Origin: Pseudorasbora parva
Taxonomy: Eukaryota > Chordata > Actinopteri > Cypriniformes > Gobionidae
Direction of reading: 5' to 3'
Assembly (NCBI RefSeq): GCF_024679245.1
Contig: NC_090173.1
Span: 7,827,428 to 7,891,427 of the forward strand
DNA: 64,000 nucleotides
A program made the position numbers and the translations under genes. Positions 1-16,336 of the stretch are shown here, piece after piece. The stretch's first letter is position 1. Each line of letters begins with the position of its first letter. The notes under the pieces are model-generated. The model saw only the letters and a list, made by a program, of their open reading frames with translations, searched no databases and was not told where the DNA came from.

Positions 1-568
1 CATATCTCCGTTTAAATGAGTGCCTGTAGCTGCGAGCTGAGCTCTGAGTGTGATCTCCATCCCCCATGCGCAGGTTCAAAACATGCGGAAATGGCTCCCT
101 CTGCTGGCTGTAGTCTTTAGCCTTTGGGCAAACATTCCTCCTATGATGCAAATATCGTCAATTTGCGTCATAGGAGGAATTTTTCCAGAAATAAAATGCA
201 TAAATATCTCGTCTCAGGGGGATATGAGGGGGGGAAGCACAATCATTTGAATATACTCCAGGGTTTCTACTGATACAAAGCCATATGCTAATCGCTGAAG
301 TAACCCTTTAATCGTGTAAGTAGTAAACCACTAAAAACGCAAACGGGCAAAAAAAAGAGGGGAGAGGAGGGAGAGAGCCAAAGTTCAGTATTTGTGGATC
401 TCCAGTAAGGGCTGTCTAGTCTATTTTATTCATTTTAAACATTGGACGACATTATTTCTCTTTTGATACAGGCGATGCTGAGTCATTAATACATCACCAA
501 AGAAGACAATTAATTATGATAGCGATCGTGTACAAGTCCGATGTTTTAGTGATTATAGTTTGGTAGCG
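1..568. other. Intronic or intergenic repeat-rich DNA, no gene seen
   Basis: No open frame here resembles a protein and no exon of the downstream gene is visible. The stretch has the look of old interspersed repeats, with purine-rich and AT-rich parts and one strong hairpin at 134-180. It probably lies in the intron before the first visible pmm1-like exon, because the N-terminal exons of that gene are missing from the window. Confidence 0.4.
134..180. repeat. 20-bp inverted repeat (hairpin)
   Basis: Arms at 134-153 and 161-180 are reverse complements with one mismatch, around a 7-base loop. The arms contain TCCTCCTATGATGCAAAT-like sequence. This looks like part of an interspersed fish repeat rather than a regulatory site; no function can be assigned. 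Confidence 0.6.
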
Positions 569-571
569 TTA

Positions 572-1460
572 CGCCTGTTTCACACCGCAAGCGTGAGCAG
601 CGCGTGAGCTGCACTTCAGCGTAACTACACCGTGACTGCAGCTTCAGACGCGCGAGTGTATTCACACTGGAAGCGTTGGTGCAGCGTCACAGCAGCGGCT
701 CCCACAATGATAGAGCCTATACCTGTCTGAGTATTAAATACTAAACTAAAATAAATTATTATATTTTCTGCCTAGTTTACTTTACTTTTTATAATACTTT
801 CACCCAAACTGAATAATTAAAACAAGTTTAAATGGGTAAATCTTCTACAGATGATTTTTATTCTTCGTTTTCTTTTTCTGCATTTTGAGCGCTTTTGTGA
901 TATTATATTTATTTTGTCCATCAAAAGTGTGCTTTCGCTTTGCACCGTGACTGCAGCTGCAGACCGAGAGCCTTTACCTGTCTGAGTATTAAATACTAAA
1001 CTAAACGAAAGTTTGTTATATTTTCTGGCTAGTTTACTTTATTTTTTATAATCATAACCATACTTTCACCCAAACTCAATAATCAAAACAAGTTTAAATT
1101 GCTAAAATCTTCCACAGATATTTTTATTCTTCGTTTTCTTCTCTGACATACTCCAGTTATTGTTCAAATACACTACACGTGCTTCCTGTGTGCATTTTAG
1201 GCACTTTTTGCGTGAAATCACATTTATTTTGTCCTTTAAAAGTGTGCTTTCACTTTAATTGAGCGTCAGAAGCGTCAGCAGCGCAGCAAAAATAGGCTCG
1301 CCGCCGAAACCCCCGCTTCACTGCTCCTCACGCGACGCTCCTGCTTGACGCTCACGTGCTGCTCCTGCTCCCGGTGTGAATGCACTCATTGATTAACATG
1401 GGCGCCGAAAAAAATACGCGCTGCTCACGCGCCGCTCACGCTTGCGGTGTGAAACGGCCG
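572..1460. mobile_element. Non-autonomous DNA transposon, Harbinger-like by target site (889 bp)
   Basis: The ends are inverted repeats of about 40 bp that share the core TTTCACACCGCAAGCGTGAG. The element is flanked by a TTA at 569-571 and at 1461-1463, which fits the 3-bp TWA target duplication of PIF/Harbinger elements. No transposase frame is present, so it would have to be moved in trans. A short fragment of the same family lies at 8350-8414. The superfamily is inferred from the target duplication only. Confidence 0.7.
721..1256. repeat. Internal tandem duplication inside the 572-1460 element
   Basis: Two diverged copies of a roughly 255-bp block, starting at 721 and 976, lie head to tail. 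Both begin with ACCTGTCTGAGTATTAAATA and both end near an AAAAGTGTGCTTTC motif. The duplication makes up most of the element's interior. Confidence 0.65.
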
Positions 1461-1463
1461 TTA

Positions 1464-2329
1464 GCTTGTTGTCAGTCACCCACCGCAACTAACAAGGTGA
1501 TAAGCCTGTGTGTGAATGTAGTTAATGTAGATTTACCGCTGTGTTGGGCTCAATGTTATATGGAAGAACTTCGAAGAAGCAGGATAATTTAATAATTATA
1601 TTCTGTGTGGTGAACGTGAACATATGATAAGCAGTCCACTTAGTCTTCGTCGCTGTTTTATGTCGGGGTGGGATCGCCAAAATATCTCAAAACCACTGAA
1701 GTTGAGCGAACTAACTTGTCAACAATATCTGTTTTCTTCACTATCGCTCACTTTTCTCGCTCCGATCCTCAAGCCTGTCAGTCACTGTGACTAAACAACA
1801 CCCAGAAGCCCGGTCTGCAATACGCATGCGCAGCATTACGCTAAGCATTATATCGAGAATTTATCGAGCTGTTGTTATCATTTTATCAAGGAAAAGTATA
1901 CCGTGATAATTATGGTTATCGTTTTATCGCCCAGCCCTAGTCCGTGTCTACTTCAGTATGCGAGTCGTGATGAATCTAGTCCTCAGATAAAGCCATTGTG
2001 TCTCTTCAGAAGACTTGGATTAGAGACAGTCGATTAGTTATTTTACAATGCTTTTATGACATTTATTGGATCTTTTTGATCCAAAGTTTAAGAGGAATGG
2101 ACAGTCCAACCGCTGGCCGTCTTGATGCCCTAAGCGTCAATACTTAATGATGCCCGTGGCACTGGGAATGGACTTAAATGGAGGGACAGAAATCTCAGGT
2201 TTTATAACAAACATCTTCATTTGTGTTTAGAAGCTAAACTAAACAACATATAGGCTGTGTGCTCGGCTTCTGTGCTATTTCGCTTGCATTTGACCAGTCA
2301 GCGTAACATGCTATCCAAGCACGCAGACG
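1464..2329. other. Non-coding DNA with a probable hAT-type element end
   Basis: No protein-like frame is visible. Around 1845-1941 the sequence is rich in TTATCG and TTATCA motifs and ends in CGCCCAGCCCTAG, which resembles the terminal sequence of fish hAT-type elements. The matching opposite end was not found, so only a fragment is claimed. The remainder shows nothing recognisable. Confidence 0.35.
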
Positions 2330-2400
2330 TTTTTTTTTGTAATCATGACTTTGAACGATTACATAATCGTAGCGTCCATAATCTCAATTAGAAATTCGAT

Positions 2401-3632
2401 TACCGGACTACAAATCGCATCAGTCAAAAAATGCGTCATGAAGAGGAAAAAAACATATATAAGTCGCGCTGGACTATAAAGCCCCGTTCACACCGCCAGC
2501 CATTTTGTCACTGCATGTCGCCAGCGCCAGAGATTCATGTCGCTAGTGGGCGTTCCCACTACGGGTTGCAACGTCATTAAATAGTACCGTTTTTATTACT
2601 AGTGTTTTGCAGAACAGAGCCAGTTATTAGAATAGATACACACTGTACTGTAATACGTAGACCATATTGCATGCAGTTTAGTCAAAACTTACTTTATACC
2701 CCCACAATCCCAGACACGTTTTTCCATGCATCATTTCTTTAAATGTGTCTCTGTATGTAGGCTACACAGAGACATATTATAAAGAACAGGGGACTTGCTA
2801 AAAGCTAAAATCACCTACTCCTCCGGACACCGCAGTAGCAGTTAAGCAGACGGATCACGTGCACTCCACTGACTTCACTCCTATTGGTTGTCGCTCGCGA
2901 AAATCGCTTCTCGTTTGCATAAAATTGAAATTTCTGAACTTTTGTTGCGTGTCTCGTGTCGCTTGACACGCCCACATTCTGTCGCCAACGGTCACTGACG
3001 CTCGTGTCACCGGAAGTCGCCTGCGCTCCATTGAAATGAATGGGATCATGTCGCTTTTTTGCTGCGTGTCACTGGCGGTGTGAACGGGGCTTAAGTCGCA
3101 TTAGGGCAGAGCGGGAGCCGCACGCGTGCACTCGCTCGTGCCCGCTCACTGCATAACCGAGCAGAAGAAAGAAAGTTTGAAGTGAGTGAGAAACCTGTAA
3201 GGGACTGGCAAAAAGCAGACGTTACTTTAACTGTAATGAAGAAAACAAAGAAAGCCAATCGCGGACTGTAAGCAAGATGGCCAGAGCTGAAGGAACGAGT
3301 CCACAGATGGGAGAGGCTCAGCCGCGCGAGACGAACGCTGTGTGAATCGTTCTCCGCTGCATATTTTACTACATGCTGTTTGTAATTTTCTTTATGGGGC
3401 ATTTTGTTTGTCTTCAGTCTTTCTAAGTTGTTGAGTTTTTTTTTTTCTGTTTTCAGTCATTTTTTTCAGGGATCGGCTACAGGAGCAGCATAGAGCGCCC
3501 TCTCGCGGTTATATGTTTATTCTTGTCAGTCAGTATGAATTAAATTTGATGTATAAGTCGCACCTGACTATAAGTCGCAGGACCAGCCAAACTATGAAAA
3601 AAAGTGTGACTTATAGTCCGGAAAATACGGTA
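2401..3632. mobile_element. Non-autonomous DNA element with CCGGACTATAAGTCGC ends, interrupted
   Basis: The right end (about 3540-3632) reads TATAAGTCGCA motifs followed by GTCCGGAAAATACGGTA. The left end (2401 onward) carries the inverted TACCGGACTA form and TATAAGTCGCGCTGGACTATA. These are the ends of an abundant short vertebrate element. Its interior is interrupted by a second element at 2480-3091, so the true element is about 620 bp. I do not assign a superfamily. Confidence 0.55.
2480..3091. mobile_element. MITE with AGCCCCGTTCACACCGCC termini (612 bp)
   Basis: The termini are perfect inverted repeats of at least 20 bp. A TAA lies directly outside each end (2477-2479 and 3092-3094), fitting a Harbinger-type 3-bp target duplication. 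It sits inside the older 2401-3632 element and restores that element when removed. There is no transposase. The interior contains several GTCGC/GTCAC motifs but no coding frame. Confidence 0.75.
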
Positions 3633-3887
3633 ATAGTGCAGCCCTAGGTTCAACCCTCATGTCATGAAGCGACAAGAATACTTTGAATGCAAAAATCAAA
3701 CATCAATCTCTTCTCTTCCTACGCCGTTCACATAGTAAACCCAGTGCAGAGCCTCCGGGTTCTCCACCAGAACGCCGGATCATTTTAGGAGCTAGCCAAT
3801 AATGAGCCGGCGCTCTGGTGTTAATAACACTGCTGTCGATGGAGCGGTCAGAGAGCTCTCGGATCTCTTCAGAAGTATCTTCATCAG

Positions 3888-3970
3888 TGTCTGAAGGTGA
3901 ATGGAGGTCTGACGGGTTTGGAGAGGAATTAATGACAGAGCTTACATTTTTGGTTGAACTATCCCTTTGA
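3888..3970 (+). repeat. Interspersed repeat end, 'GGTTGAACTATCCCTTT' type
   Basis: The sequence runs from GAAGGTGAATGGAGGTCT to TTTTTGGTTGAACTATCCC. Two related copies occur at 4044-4116 and 9218-9312, each with a TTATGACAGA or TTAATGACAGA block and a GTGAACT/TTGAACT end. It is a dispersed family, probably a DNA-transposon end common in cyprinids. Confidence 0.55.
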
Positions 3971-4043
3971 CTGACCGTTTGAACCCTTCCATGATTGACA
4001 TATGCCAGCCCTTCTAACGTATTTAAAACGTTTCATTAAAACA

Positions 4044-4116
4044 AAGGTCTTACGGGTTTGGGAGGACATGAGGGTTTATGACAGAATTTGCATTTTTGAG
4101 TGAACTGTCGCTTTAA
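4044..4116 (+). repeat. Second copy of the same interspersed repeat end
   Basis: It shares GGTCTTACGGGTTTG, TTATGACAGAATTTGCATTT and GAGTGAACTGTCGCTTTAA with the copies at 3888-3970 and 9218-9312. It is about 75 bp from the previous copy, in the same orientation. Confidence 0.5.
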
Positions 4117-4316
4117 GGCGAATTTGCTTTAAGGAGGCTCTGAATGGTGTGTGTGTGTGAGCGGTCCTACTCGAGCCGATTGGGATTTGAAGTAGCTGTA
4201 GACTGTTTTTCCCACGCTGGTTTTTGAGTAAGACGGGGATAGTGTCATTATTTGGCTTTTTAATGCTACGACACGGGCCTTCAGTCCTTCTCTTGAGTTC
4301 AGTCTCTGCTCCTCAG

Positions 4317-9723
<5,407 letters not shown>

Positions 9724-9846
9724 TCCGGGGCCCGTACACCGGACTCCTGCGCCCCCTGCTGGCCACTGTGGGCACTGCACTGACCCTCAGAAAACATCAC
9801 ATTCAGACCGAACCAACATCAGGACCAAACCGCTGCTGGACGCCAC

Positions 9847-9852
9847 AATAAA
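9847..9852 (+). terminator. pmm1: Poly(A) signal AATAAA of the pmm1-like gene
   Basis: A canonical AATAAA lies 124 bp after the stop codon, giving a short 3' untranslated region. No other gene is close enough to use it. Confidence 0.75.
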
Positions 9853-10249
9853 GGGACTGATCATCACTGATGGACCCTCGGCAGTGCGGGGTTATAGTTT
9901 TGCTCATTTTAAGTCTTTTTTTCACGATAAGACGTGTTTTACGATGGCCACGTCCACACTGCTGAGGTTTTCCTGGAGTGACAGCTGCATTAAAAATACA
10001 GCGATTCCTCCGGACGACGGACAGAATGCAGGAGACACTCCAGAAATATTAGGAAGATTGACCTAATATATATAAATATTCGGATGATCTCACAGCCTTA
10101 TACCACATGGACGGCAAGGCAGAGCTGTTTTTAACCAATTAGCGATCAGGATTAGTAATCCTTATTAGGAAACTTGCACCGTCACGTAATTATGGAAGCT
10201 TTTTCCACAGAATTCAACATTTTTAAAGATAATGCAGACTTTTTATCTC
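9853..10249. other. Region after the pmm1-like gene, nothing recognised
   Basis: The open frame that runs over the last exon to 10066 is in a different phase from the enzyme and mostly covers untranslated sequence. No gene or repeat was identified. Confidence 0.4.
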
Positions 10250-12640
10250 ACAATTGGGTTCACATCTCGCAATTCTGACTTCTTGTTTCTCAGAATTGAG
10301 AGATATAAAGTCTGAATTGTAAGATAAAATGTCGTGTTTCTGAATGAAAAAAAAAACCTCAACTATTTTCTTTTAATAATTGGTAGAATTTAAATTCAAA
10401 ACCGCAAAATTTGACAGAAAATTAGTAGTTGTTGAGTAGTTTGCGAGTTTTAAAGTACAATTCTGAAGCTTATTTTTTTCTCAATTGCAAGTTTATATCT
10501 CACAACTCTGACTTTATATCTTGCAATCATGAACTATAAAGTCAGAATTGCGATATAACTGATTAGAATTTATATAAACTCACAATTCGGAGGGAAAAAA
10601 AGGCTCAATTCTGAGATATAAACTTTATAACTCGCATTTGTGACTTCGCAACTTGATATCACGCAACTTTATAACTCTTTATTCGAATTATTCTAATTCG
10701 AAAGACCGCCGTTCGCCAGCTTCTGTGTTTACTAGAAGCACACATGCACAACTCGGCCTTCATTAGGTTAAGCCCCGCCCACCGACTCTATACACGATGT
10801 GATTGGCCTGATCAGCGTTTGGCGTTTACAGCTCAGAAGTGTATTGAGAGTTGCTAGACGACACTCGCGGCAGATTAGATTTGCTCCCGCTAGGGTGCGT
10901 CTAGATTTCTAGGCTACAATTATGAGGGAAGAAAGTCAGAATTGCGAGAAAATTGTCTGAATTGTAAGATAAAAAGTCGTGATTACCTTTTTTATTTCTT
11001 TATTCTGTGGCGGAAACAAGCGCCCATATATAATAGTCCTTTTTATTTGAATTGATTGAAGGGAATAAAAAGAATGATTTACTGTATTTACAATTTTTTG
11101 GGAAGTAATGCATTTAAAATATGAACACATTCACTCCGTCCTTAATGTCTCGTCTTATCACATTAGCATTACAAAAATATAAACACTAGGAAAAAAGTTG
11201 TAAATAATACAAAGTTTATGTTTTACATGAAAATACTTTCTACTTAAAAATGTTGTGTTTAATTTACTGCATTACTTGCCTTGTCCTTGTTATCATTTGT
11301 GACATTTACTAGCGGTTTCTGAATGAAAACAGTTTCTACACCATTTTATTTTGATTATTGGTAGAAATTAATTTCAAAACCCCAAAATTTGACATAATTT
11401 TTTTCTTGGAATTGCAAGGGTATATCTAGCAGTTATGAACTATAAAGTCAGAAAATCACGCAAGCTTTATTTAACTCTTTATAAATGCAATTCTGAGGGA
11501 AAAAAGTCACGATTACCTTATTTCTTTATTTTTTTTGGCGGAAACAAGCTTCCATGTATAATAGTCCTTTTTATTTGAAGGGAAGAATGATTATTGTATT
11601 TACAATTTAATGGGAAGTAATGCATTTAAGATATGAACACATTTACTCCTAACATGTCCAAAACTGCTCCTCTAATGTCTGGTCTTGTCTTGTCATTAGA
11701 ATTACAAAAATAATATAAACACTGGAAAAAAAAGTTGTAAATTAAAAAAAGTTTGTTTTACATGAAAATAATTTCTACTTAAAAATTGCACGTTTAATTC
11801 GAGGCATTACTTGCCTTGTCCTTGTTATCATTTGTGAAATTTACTGGCGGTTTCTGAATGAAAACCTCCAAGTTGCGAGACCATTTTATGTTGATAATTG
11901 GTAGAATTTAATTTCAAAACCCCAAAATTTGACAGAAAAGTAGTAGTAGTAGTTTGCAGCCCTGAATTGCGAGATATAAAGTCTAATTTGCGAGTTTTAA
12001 AGTCCAATTCTGAGGGAAAAAGACAGATTTTTTTTCTTTGAATTGCAAGTTTATATCTCACAACTCTTACTTTATATCTAGCAGTTGTGAAGGTCAGAAG
12101 TGTGATTTAACCAAAGTTTGCATTCCGAGAAATAACATTTATAACTCGCAATTGCGACTTTATATCACACAACTTCATAACTATGCAATTCTGATGGAAA
12201 AATGTCAAAATTGTAAGATAAAAATTCATGATTACCTTTTTTTACTTCGCTATTCTGTGGTGGAAACAAGCTTCCATATAGTCCTTTTTATTTGAATGTA
12301 AGAATGATTGTTGTATTTACAATTTATTGGGAAGTAATGCATTTAAAATATGAACCCATTCCCTCCTAACATGTCCAAAACTGCTCCGTTAATGTCTCGC
12401 TTTATCATTAGAATTACAAAAATAATATAAATGCTGGAAGAAAAAAAAAATCGTGTTTAATTCGAGGCATTACTTGCCTTCCTTGTTTTCATTTGGGAAA
12501 TTTACTAGCAGTTTGTACAATTTTACTAGCAGAGCAGTTTCCACACCATGTTGTTGTTTTTTCTTACTTTTAATTCCAAACCCGCAAAATTTGACAGAAA
12601 AGTAGTTGTTGTCGAGTAGTGTGCAGCCCTGAATATTGCT
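10250..12640. repeat. Diverged long tandem repeat with short AATTGCGAGATATAAAGTC-type subrepeats
   Basis: Three to four diverged copies of a block of roughly 0.55-0.7 kb lie head to tail. Landmarks recur: CCAAAATTTGACA or GCAAAATTTGACA (about 10405, 11385, 11920, 12588), GGCGGAAACAAGC or GTGGAAACAAGC (about 11010, 11536, 12260) and GGGAAGTAATGCATTTAA (about 11100, 11610, 12330). Within and between them are short units alternating AATTGCGAG, ATATAAAGTC and ATCTCACAACTC. No coding frame is supported. Confidence 0.7.
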
Positions 12641-13339
12641 GTCGGTTAACGTTTAACTGTTGTACAACAGTTGTCAGAAATTACACGAGTTTTACCTCAG
12701 ATTCTTCAACTGTTATTTAACGGAGGCATCGCGTTTGAATTCCCGCTCGGCCTCTGTGAAAAGAAACGGTAAGCCCCGCCCCCTGATTTGATTGGCCACC
12801 TCTGCGTAAGCCCTTGAAACGTTTAAAACAACAACAAAGAGGGCGACGAGGTGTGAGGAGAATATCTGGAATTAAAAGACAATTTGGCCACATGTCCGAT
12901 GATTAATCAGATGTCTGTGGCGGTTGGTGTTTATTTGTGAAGACTTGTTTCTGTGGACCTCGGATGAGCCGTCGTCGGTGTCTCAAAACAGTTAAGTTTT
13001 CATCTCGGTTCTGCATCAGATATGAATTCATAAGCTGCGTGAGTTATTCAGGAGTTCACTGTTGATGCTGTCAATCAAAACACTCGTGAGGAAGGACAGT
13101 GTAAACCAAGCGAGTTGTCCATATATTTTTTTACGGTCTATGGTGTGACGAAACTCGTCTGATGTTCATTGTGTGATGATCTTGTGATCTTATTTGCTGA
13201 CACAGTTGATTTGTTTTATTATCGCCGTGTCTGAGTGCTTGTGATTGTAGGATATTAATGAATGAAGAGACAGAGATGCACATTTGTATAGTGAGAGGTG
13301 AGAAGGAAAACAAAAATGGATGTATAGTGAGTTCTGTGT
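12641..13339. other. Non-coding stretch, nothing recognised
   Basis: It contains a GCCCCGCCCCCTGATTTGAT segment that resembles 10770-10806 and is probably repeat-derived. There are short open frames on the minus strand at 13131-13462, but none has a recognisable protein composition. Confidence 0.35.
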
Positions 13340-13555
13340 ACATTTACCGTTGTACGGAAGAGGATTAGGGCCAAGCAATAATAAAAAAAATTTTAAAAAC
13401 ATCTTGAGATTAAAGTCATTATAATGCGAGATTAAAGTAGAAAATCTTGAGGATAAATTCATTAAATATCGAGAATAAAGTCGTTTTTCGAGAGAAAAAA
13501 AAAGTGTTAAATTTCGAGAGAAAAAAGTTAAATAAAATCTTGAGAATATCGCATT
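13340..13555. repeat. AT-rich minisatellite-like stretch
   Basis: Degenerate units of the type CTTGAGATTAAAGTC and CGAGAATAAAGTCG recur about eight times, with a poly(A)-rich core. Confidence 0.6.
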
Positions 13556-13613
13556 CGATCAGTGTTCATTACATAGCATACTGATAGAGGACATGGCAGA
13601 GTCGAATCACTTA

Positions 13614-14190
13614 AGCCCCTTTCACACTGCGATTCCGGCAAATACACGGATAATGCGACCCGGCATTTGCTCCCGGGCCGCTATATTTGGTCCATTCTCA
13701 CTGCCAGCGAAATACCGTAATATGTGCGCTTTCACACACAACCCGTAACGGTCCCGGATTGAGTTGACACGTGACATCCTGATGTGACGTATAACGGCGA
13801 GCGATCTCCGCTTCAGCGCGGATAGTAAGGAGCTCCGTGGTCCTGACTTGTGTCCAGTTTGCGCACATTTCTGCTTGTTTAATTTTAGTTTCTTTTGTAT
13901 ACGAACACTCTCTGCGTTTAAAACACCGACGAGCTCTTCTGGCACTGCAGGGTTGTGTTATTGAAAAAACAAGCTCTATGAGTCGCACGATAACTACGTA
14001 CACGTTGCGGCATTAGTTTCGGCTTTTGTTCACACAGCGCTCGTCCCGGGTCGAATACCGCAATGTTACTAGGTCCCCGACCCGGGTCGAATTCGGTAAT
14101 CAATCCCGGGACGTGGTTGCTTTCACACAGGAGGCGACCCGGCAATGTTCCGGGAATATTGCGGGTCCGACGTGCAGTGTGAAAGGGGCT
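13614..14190. mobile_element. MITE with AGCCCCTTTCACACTGC termini (577 bp)
   Basis: The ends AGCCCCTTTCACACTGC and GCAGTGTGAAAGGGGCT are perfect inverted repeats. TTA precedes the left end and TCA follows the right, a one-base-decayed 3-bp target duplication. The interior is rich in CCCGGG, CCGGGTCG and GACCCGG motifs. Its size and end sequence resemble the 2480-3091 element, so the two may share one mobilising transposase. Confidence 0.75.
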
Positions 14191-14471
14191 TCAGTCAAGC
14201 CATATTTCAGACTTTCTTTCAGTAAAAAATAAATACTATCAACTTTAGCTTTTACTAGTGAACGGTGGAAGCAGAGCTCTGCACACACGTCCTGACACCC
14301 GCTGTCACACATCCACGCAAATTAAGAAGCACAGCTCATATAGGCGCTGTCTTCCTTAAAGTACCGGTACTAATAAAAGTCCACATCGTACCGTTTGTAA
14401 TAGCAGGGTATCGCAATACTTTTCTAGTACCGGTATATCGTGCAACACTAGTTTGCTGTGCTACTTCCATA
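14191..14471. other. Short non-coding stretch, possible hAT-like end
   Basis: The sequence at about 14350-14451 contains GTACCGGTA motifs and ends in ATCGTGCAACACTAG, which resembles a hAT-type terminus. The rest is not recognised. Confidence 0.3.
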
Positions 14472-14474
14472 AAG

Positions 14475-14903
14475 GGAGCAGACATGCTGTCAAGACAGGG
14501 GTTGAGGCCAGGAGAATGGAGGCTCCACCCCGAGGTGGTGGAAAAGATTTGGAGAGTGTTCGGACGGGCACAAGTGGATCTGTTTGCGTCTCAAAAGACA
14601 ACGCACTGTTCACTCTGGTTCTCCCTCTCACATCCAGCCCTGTTAGGGTTGGATGCTATGGTACAGATATGGCCGAGGCTTCATCTGTACACGTTTCCTC
14701 CTGTGGCTCTGCTCCCAGGAGTTTTTGATATAGTTCGGAGGAACCAAGTGCAACTCGTTCTAATAGCCCCGCGCTGGCCGGGCAGAGCATGGTTCCCAGA
14801 CTTTGTGTCTCTCCTTGTGGGTTCGCCACTACAATTACCTGTCAGGAGGGACCTTCTGTCTCAAGCGGGAGGCCATCTTACACCCCCGGCCCGAGTTGTG
14901 GAA
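14475..14903 (+). pseudogene. DIRS pol C-terminal remnant (copy A)
   Basis: The open frame reads GADMLSRQG, GEWRLHPEVV, QVDLFASQKTTHCSLWFSL, FPPVALLPGV and VLIAPRWPGRAWFPD. These are the conserved blocks that follow RNase H in DIRS elements and that the DIRS literature places in a methyltransferase-like region; I could not verify methylase motifs here. The matching region in copy B is 61000-61440. The frame is cut at the 5' end by element truncation and at the 3' end by the SINE. Confidence 0.75.
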
Positions 14904-15149
14904 ATGGACTGCATTTATATAGCGCTTTTATCCAAAGCGCTTTACATTTTTGCCTCACATTCACCCATTCATACACCGACGGCGATGTCAGCCATGTAAG
15001 GCGCCATCCAGCTCGTCGGGAGCAGCTGGGGTTAGTTGTCTTGCTCATGGACACTTGGTCAGGTGGATCCGGGGATTGAACCACCAACCTTCTGGTTTGT
15101 AGACAACCTACATGAACCACTGAGCCACTGCCGCTGCCGAGCCACTGCC
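14904..15149 (-). mobile_element. tRNA-derived SINE inserted in copy A
   Basis: On the minus strand the element begins near GGCAGTGGCTCAGTGGTT. It contains an A-box-like TGGCTCAGTGG (15117-15127) and a B-box-like GGTTCAATCC (15073-15082), spaced as in tRNA-derived SINEs. It ends with the AAAGCGCTTTGGATAAAAGC tail region and AAATGCAG. GTGGAA flanks both sides (14898-14903 and 15150-15155), and removing the insert restores the DIRS reading. Its 3' end should match a partner LINE tail. Confidence 0.8.
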
Positions 15150-15155
15150 GTGGAA

Positions 15156-16212
15156 CCTGTGGACTTGGCCTCTGAAGGGGCCCAGCTCGTGAGTTCAGGT
15201 CATTCAACTGACGTTGTACAGATCATTCTGCATTCCAGAGCTCCGTCCACTAGGAAACTTTACAACCTGAAGTGGAAGGTTTTCACATAGTCATTTCATA
15301 TAGTCGCCAGCAGGATCCGGTACACTGCCCGGTTGGTACAGTGCTGGACTTCCTGCAGGATTGGTTCACTGCAGGGTTATCCCCGTCGACCCTTAAGGTT
15401 TATGTGGCGGCCATTGGTGCTTACCACAGCCCGTTGGGTGGTATGACTGTGGGTAAAGACCCCCTGGTGTCTCGTTTCCTTTGTGGTACTTTGAGGCTTA
15501 GGCCTGTAGTTCGCACTAGGGTGCCGTCGTGGGACTTGGCCACGGTCCTCCAGGGCTTGTGCCAGGCCCCATCCGAGCCCCTTGAGGAGGTTCCTGACAA
15601 GTTTTTTTTTATTTTTTATATTTCCTGACAAGTTTTTAACCTTAAAAGCCTTGTTCCTCCTTGCTATCTCATCTTTAAAGAGAATTGGAGATCTTCAGGC
15701 TTTCTGTGGCTCCCTCGTGCTTGGAGTTTGCACCAGGTATGGTTAAGGTCTTCCTTCACCCTAGGCCCGGTTACATCCCTGAGGTGCCTACTAACATAGC
15801 TAGATCCATTGTGCTGCTGGCCTTCTGTCCTCCACCTTTCATCAACTCGGATCAGGAGAAAAGTAATTTGCTTTGCCCGGTTAGGGCATTAGATGCTTAT
15901 GTCCACAGAGCTGCCCTGTGGCGTAAGTCCGGGCAATTGTTTGTGTGATTTGGGGCCCCTAGCAAAGGGGCCTCGGCTTTAAAGCAAAGGATGAGCTGGT
16001 GGGTGGTTGAGACCATTTCACTTGCTTATGAGTCGGTTGAGCAGCCATCTCCTTTGGCGGCCCGGTCACATTCTACTAGAAGTATGGCAGCATCTAAGGC
16101 CTTTATGTCAGGGGTGGCCCTGGAAGATATTTGTGAAGCGGCAGCCTGGTCCTCACCGCACACATTTGTGAGGATCTACTCTTTGGACACAGGATCTACC
16201 ACAGGGTCGTAA
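15156..16212 (+). pseudogene. DIRS tyrosine recombinase remnant (copy A)
   Basis: Tyrosine recombinases of DIRS elements insert circular cDNA into the chromosome. The frames show SRAPSTRKLYNLKW, LSPSTLKVYVAAIGAYHSP, SLKRIGDLQAF (first catalytic arginine), NLLCPVRALDAYVHRAALW and a C-terminal block with RSHSTRSMA (H-x-x-R) and FVRIY (catalytic tyrosine). The reading is broken by a local duplication at about 15287-15305, by a duplicated TTCCTGACAAGTTTTT around 15592-15636, and by a TGA at 15946-15948. It is therefore not functional. Confidence 0.8.
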
Positions 16213-16245
16213 GTGCTTTTATCCTAGTGTGCTTTCTTTCACATT

Positions 16246-16336
16246 CGATGCAACGGGAGTTCCCTTTGAAGGAGAATGCCTAGGTTACGACTGTAACCTC
16301 AGTTCCCTGAGGAGGGAACGAGCGTTGCATCGCCTT
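16246..16336. other. Internal complementary region of DIRS copy A
   Basis: The distal part (about 16279-16336, from CCTAGGTTACGACTGTAACC to GCGTTGCATCG) is the reverse complement of the right terminus at 16522-16577. The proximal part should match the left terminus, which is lost. Such regions template completion of the element ends in DIRS replication. Confidence 0.75.

Larger units (their letters stand above)
2330..3647. mobile_element. Probable hAT-like remnant hosting nested insertions
   Basis: The stretch at about 2330-2400 contains GATTACATAATCG and AATTCGATTA. The stretch at 3633-3647 reads TAGTGCAGCCCTAG. Together they look like the two parts of one old hAT-like element split by the insertion at 2401-3632. 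The element is too decayed for firm classification. Confidence 0.3.
3648..4316. other. Intron sequence before the first visible pmm1-like exon
   Basis: The stretch contains two diverged copies of an interspersed repeat end (3888-3970 and 4044-4116) and the pyrimidine-rich acceptor that ends in AG at 4315-4316. No further exon was recognised. Confidence 0.5.
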
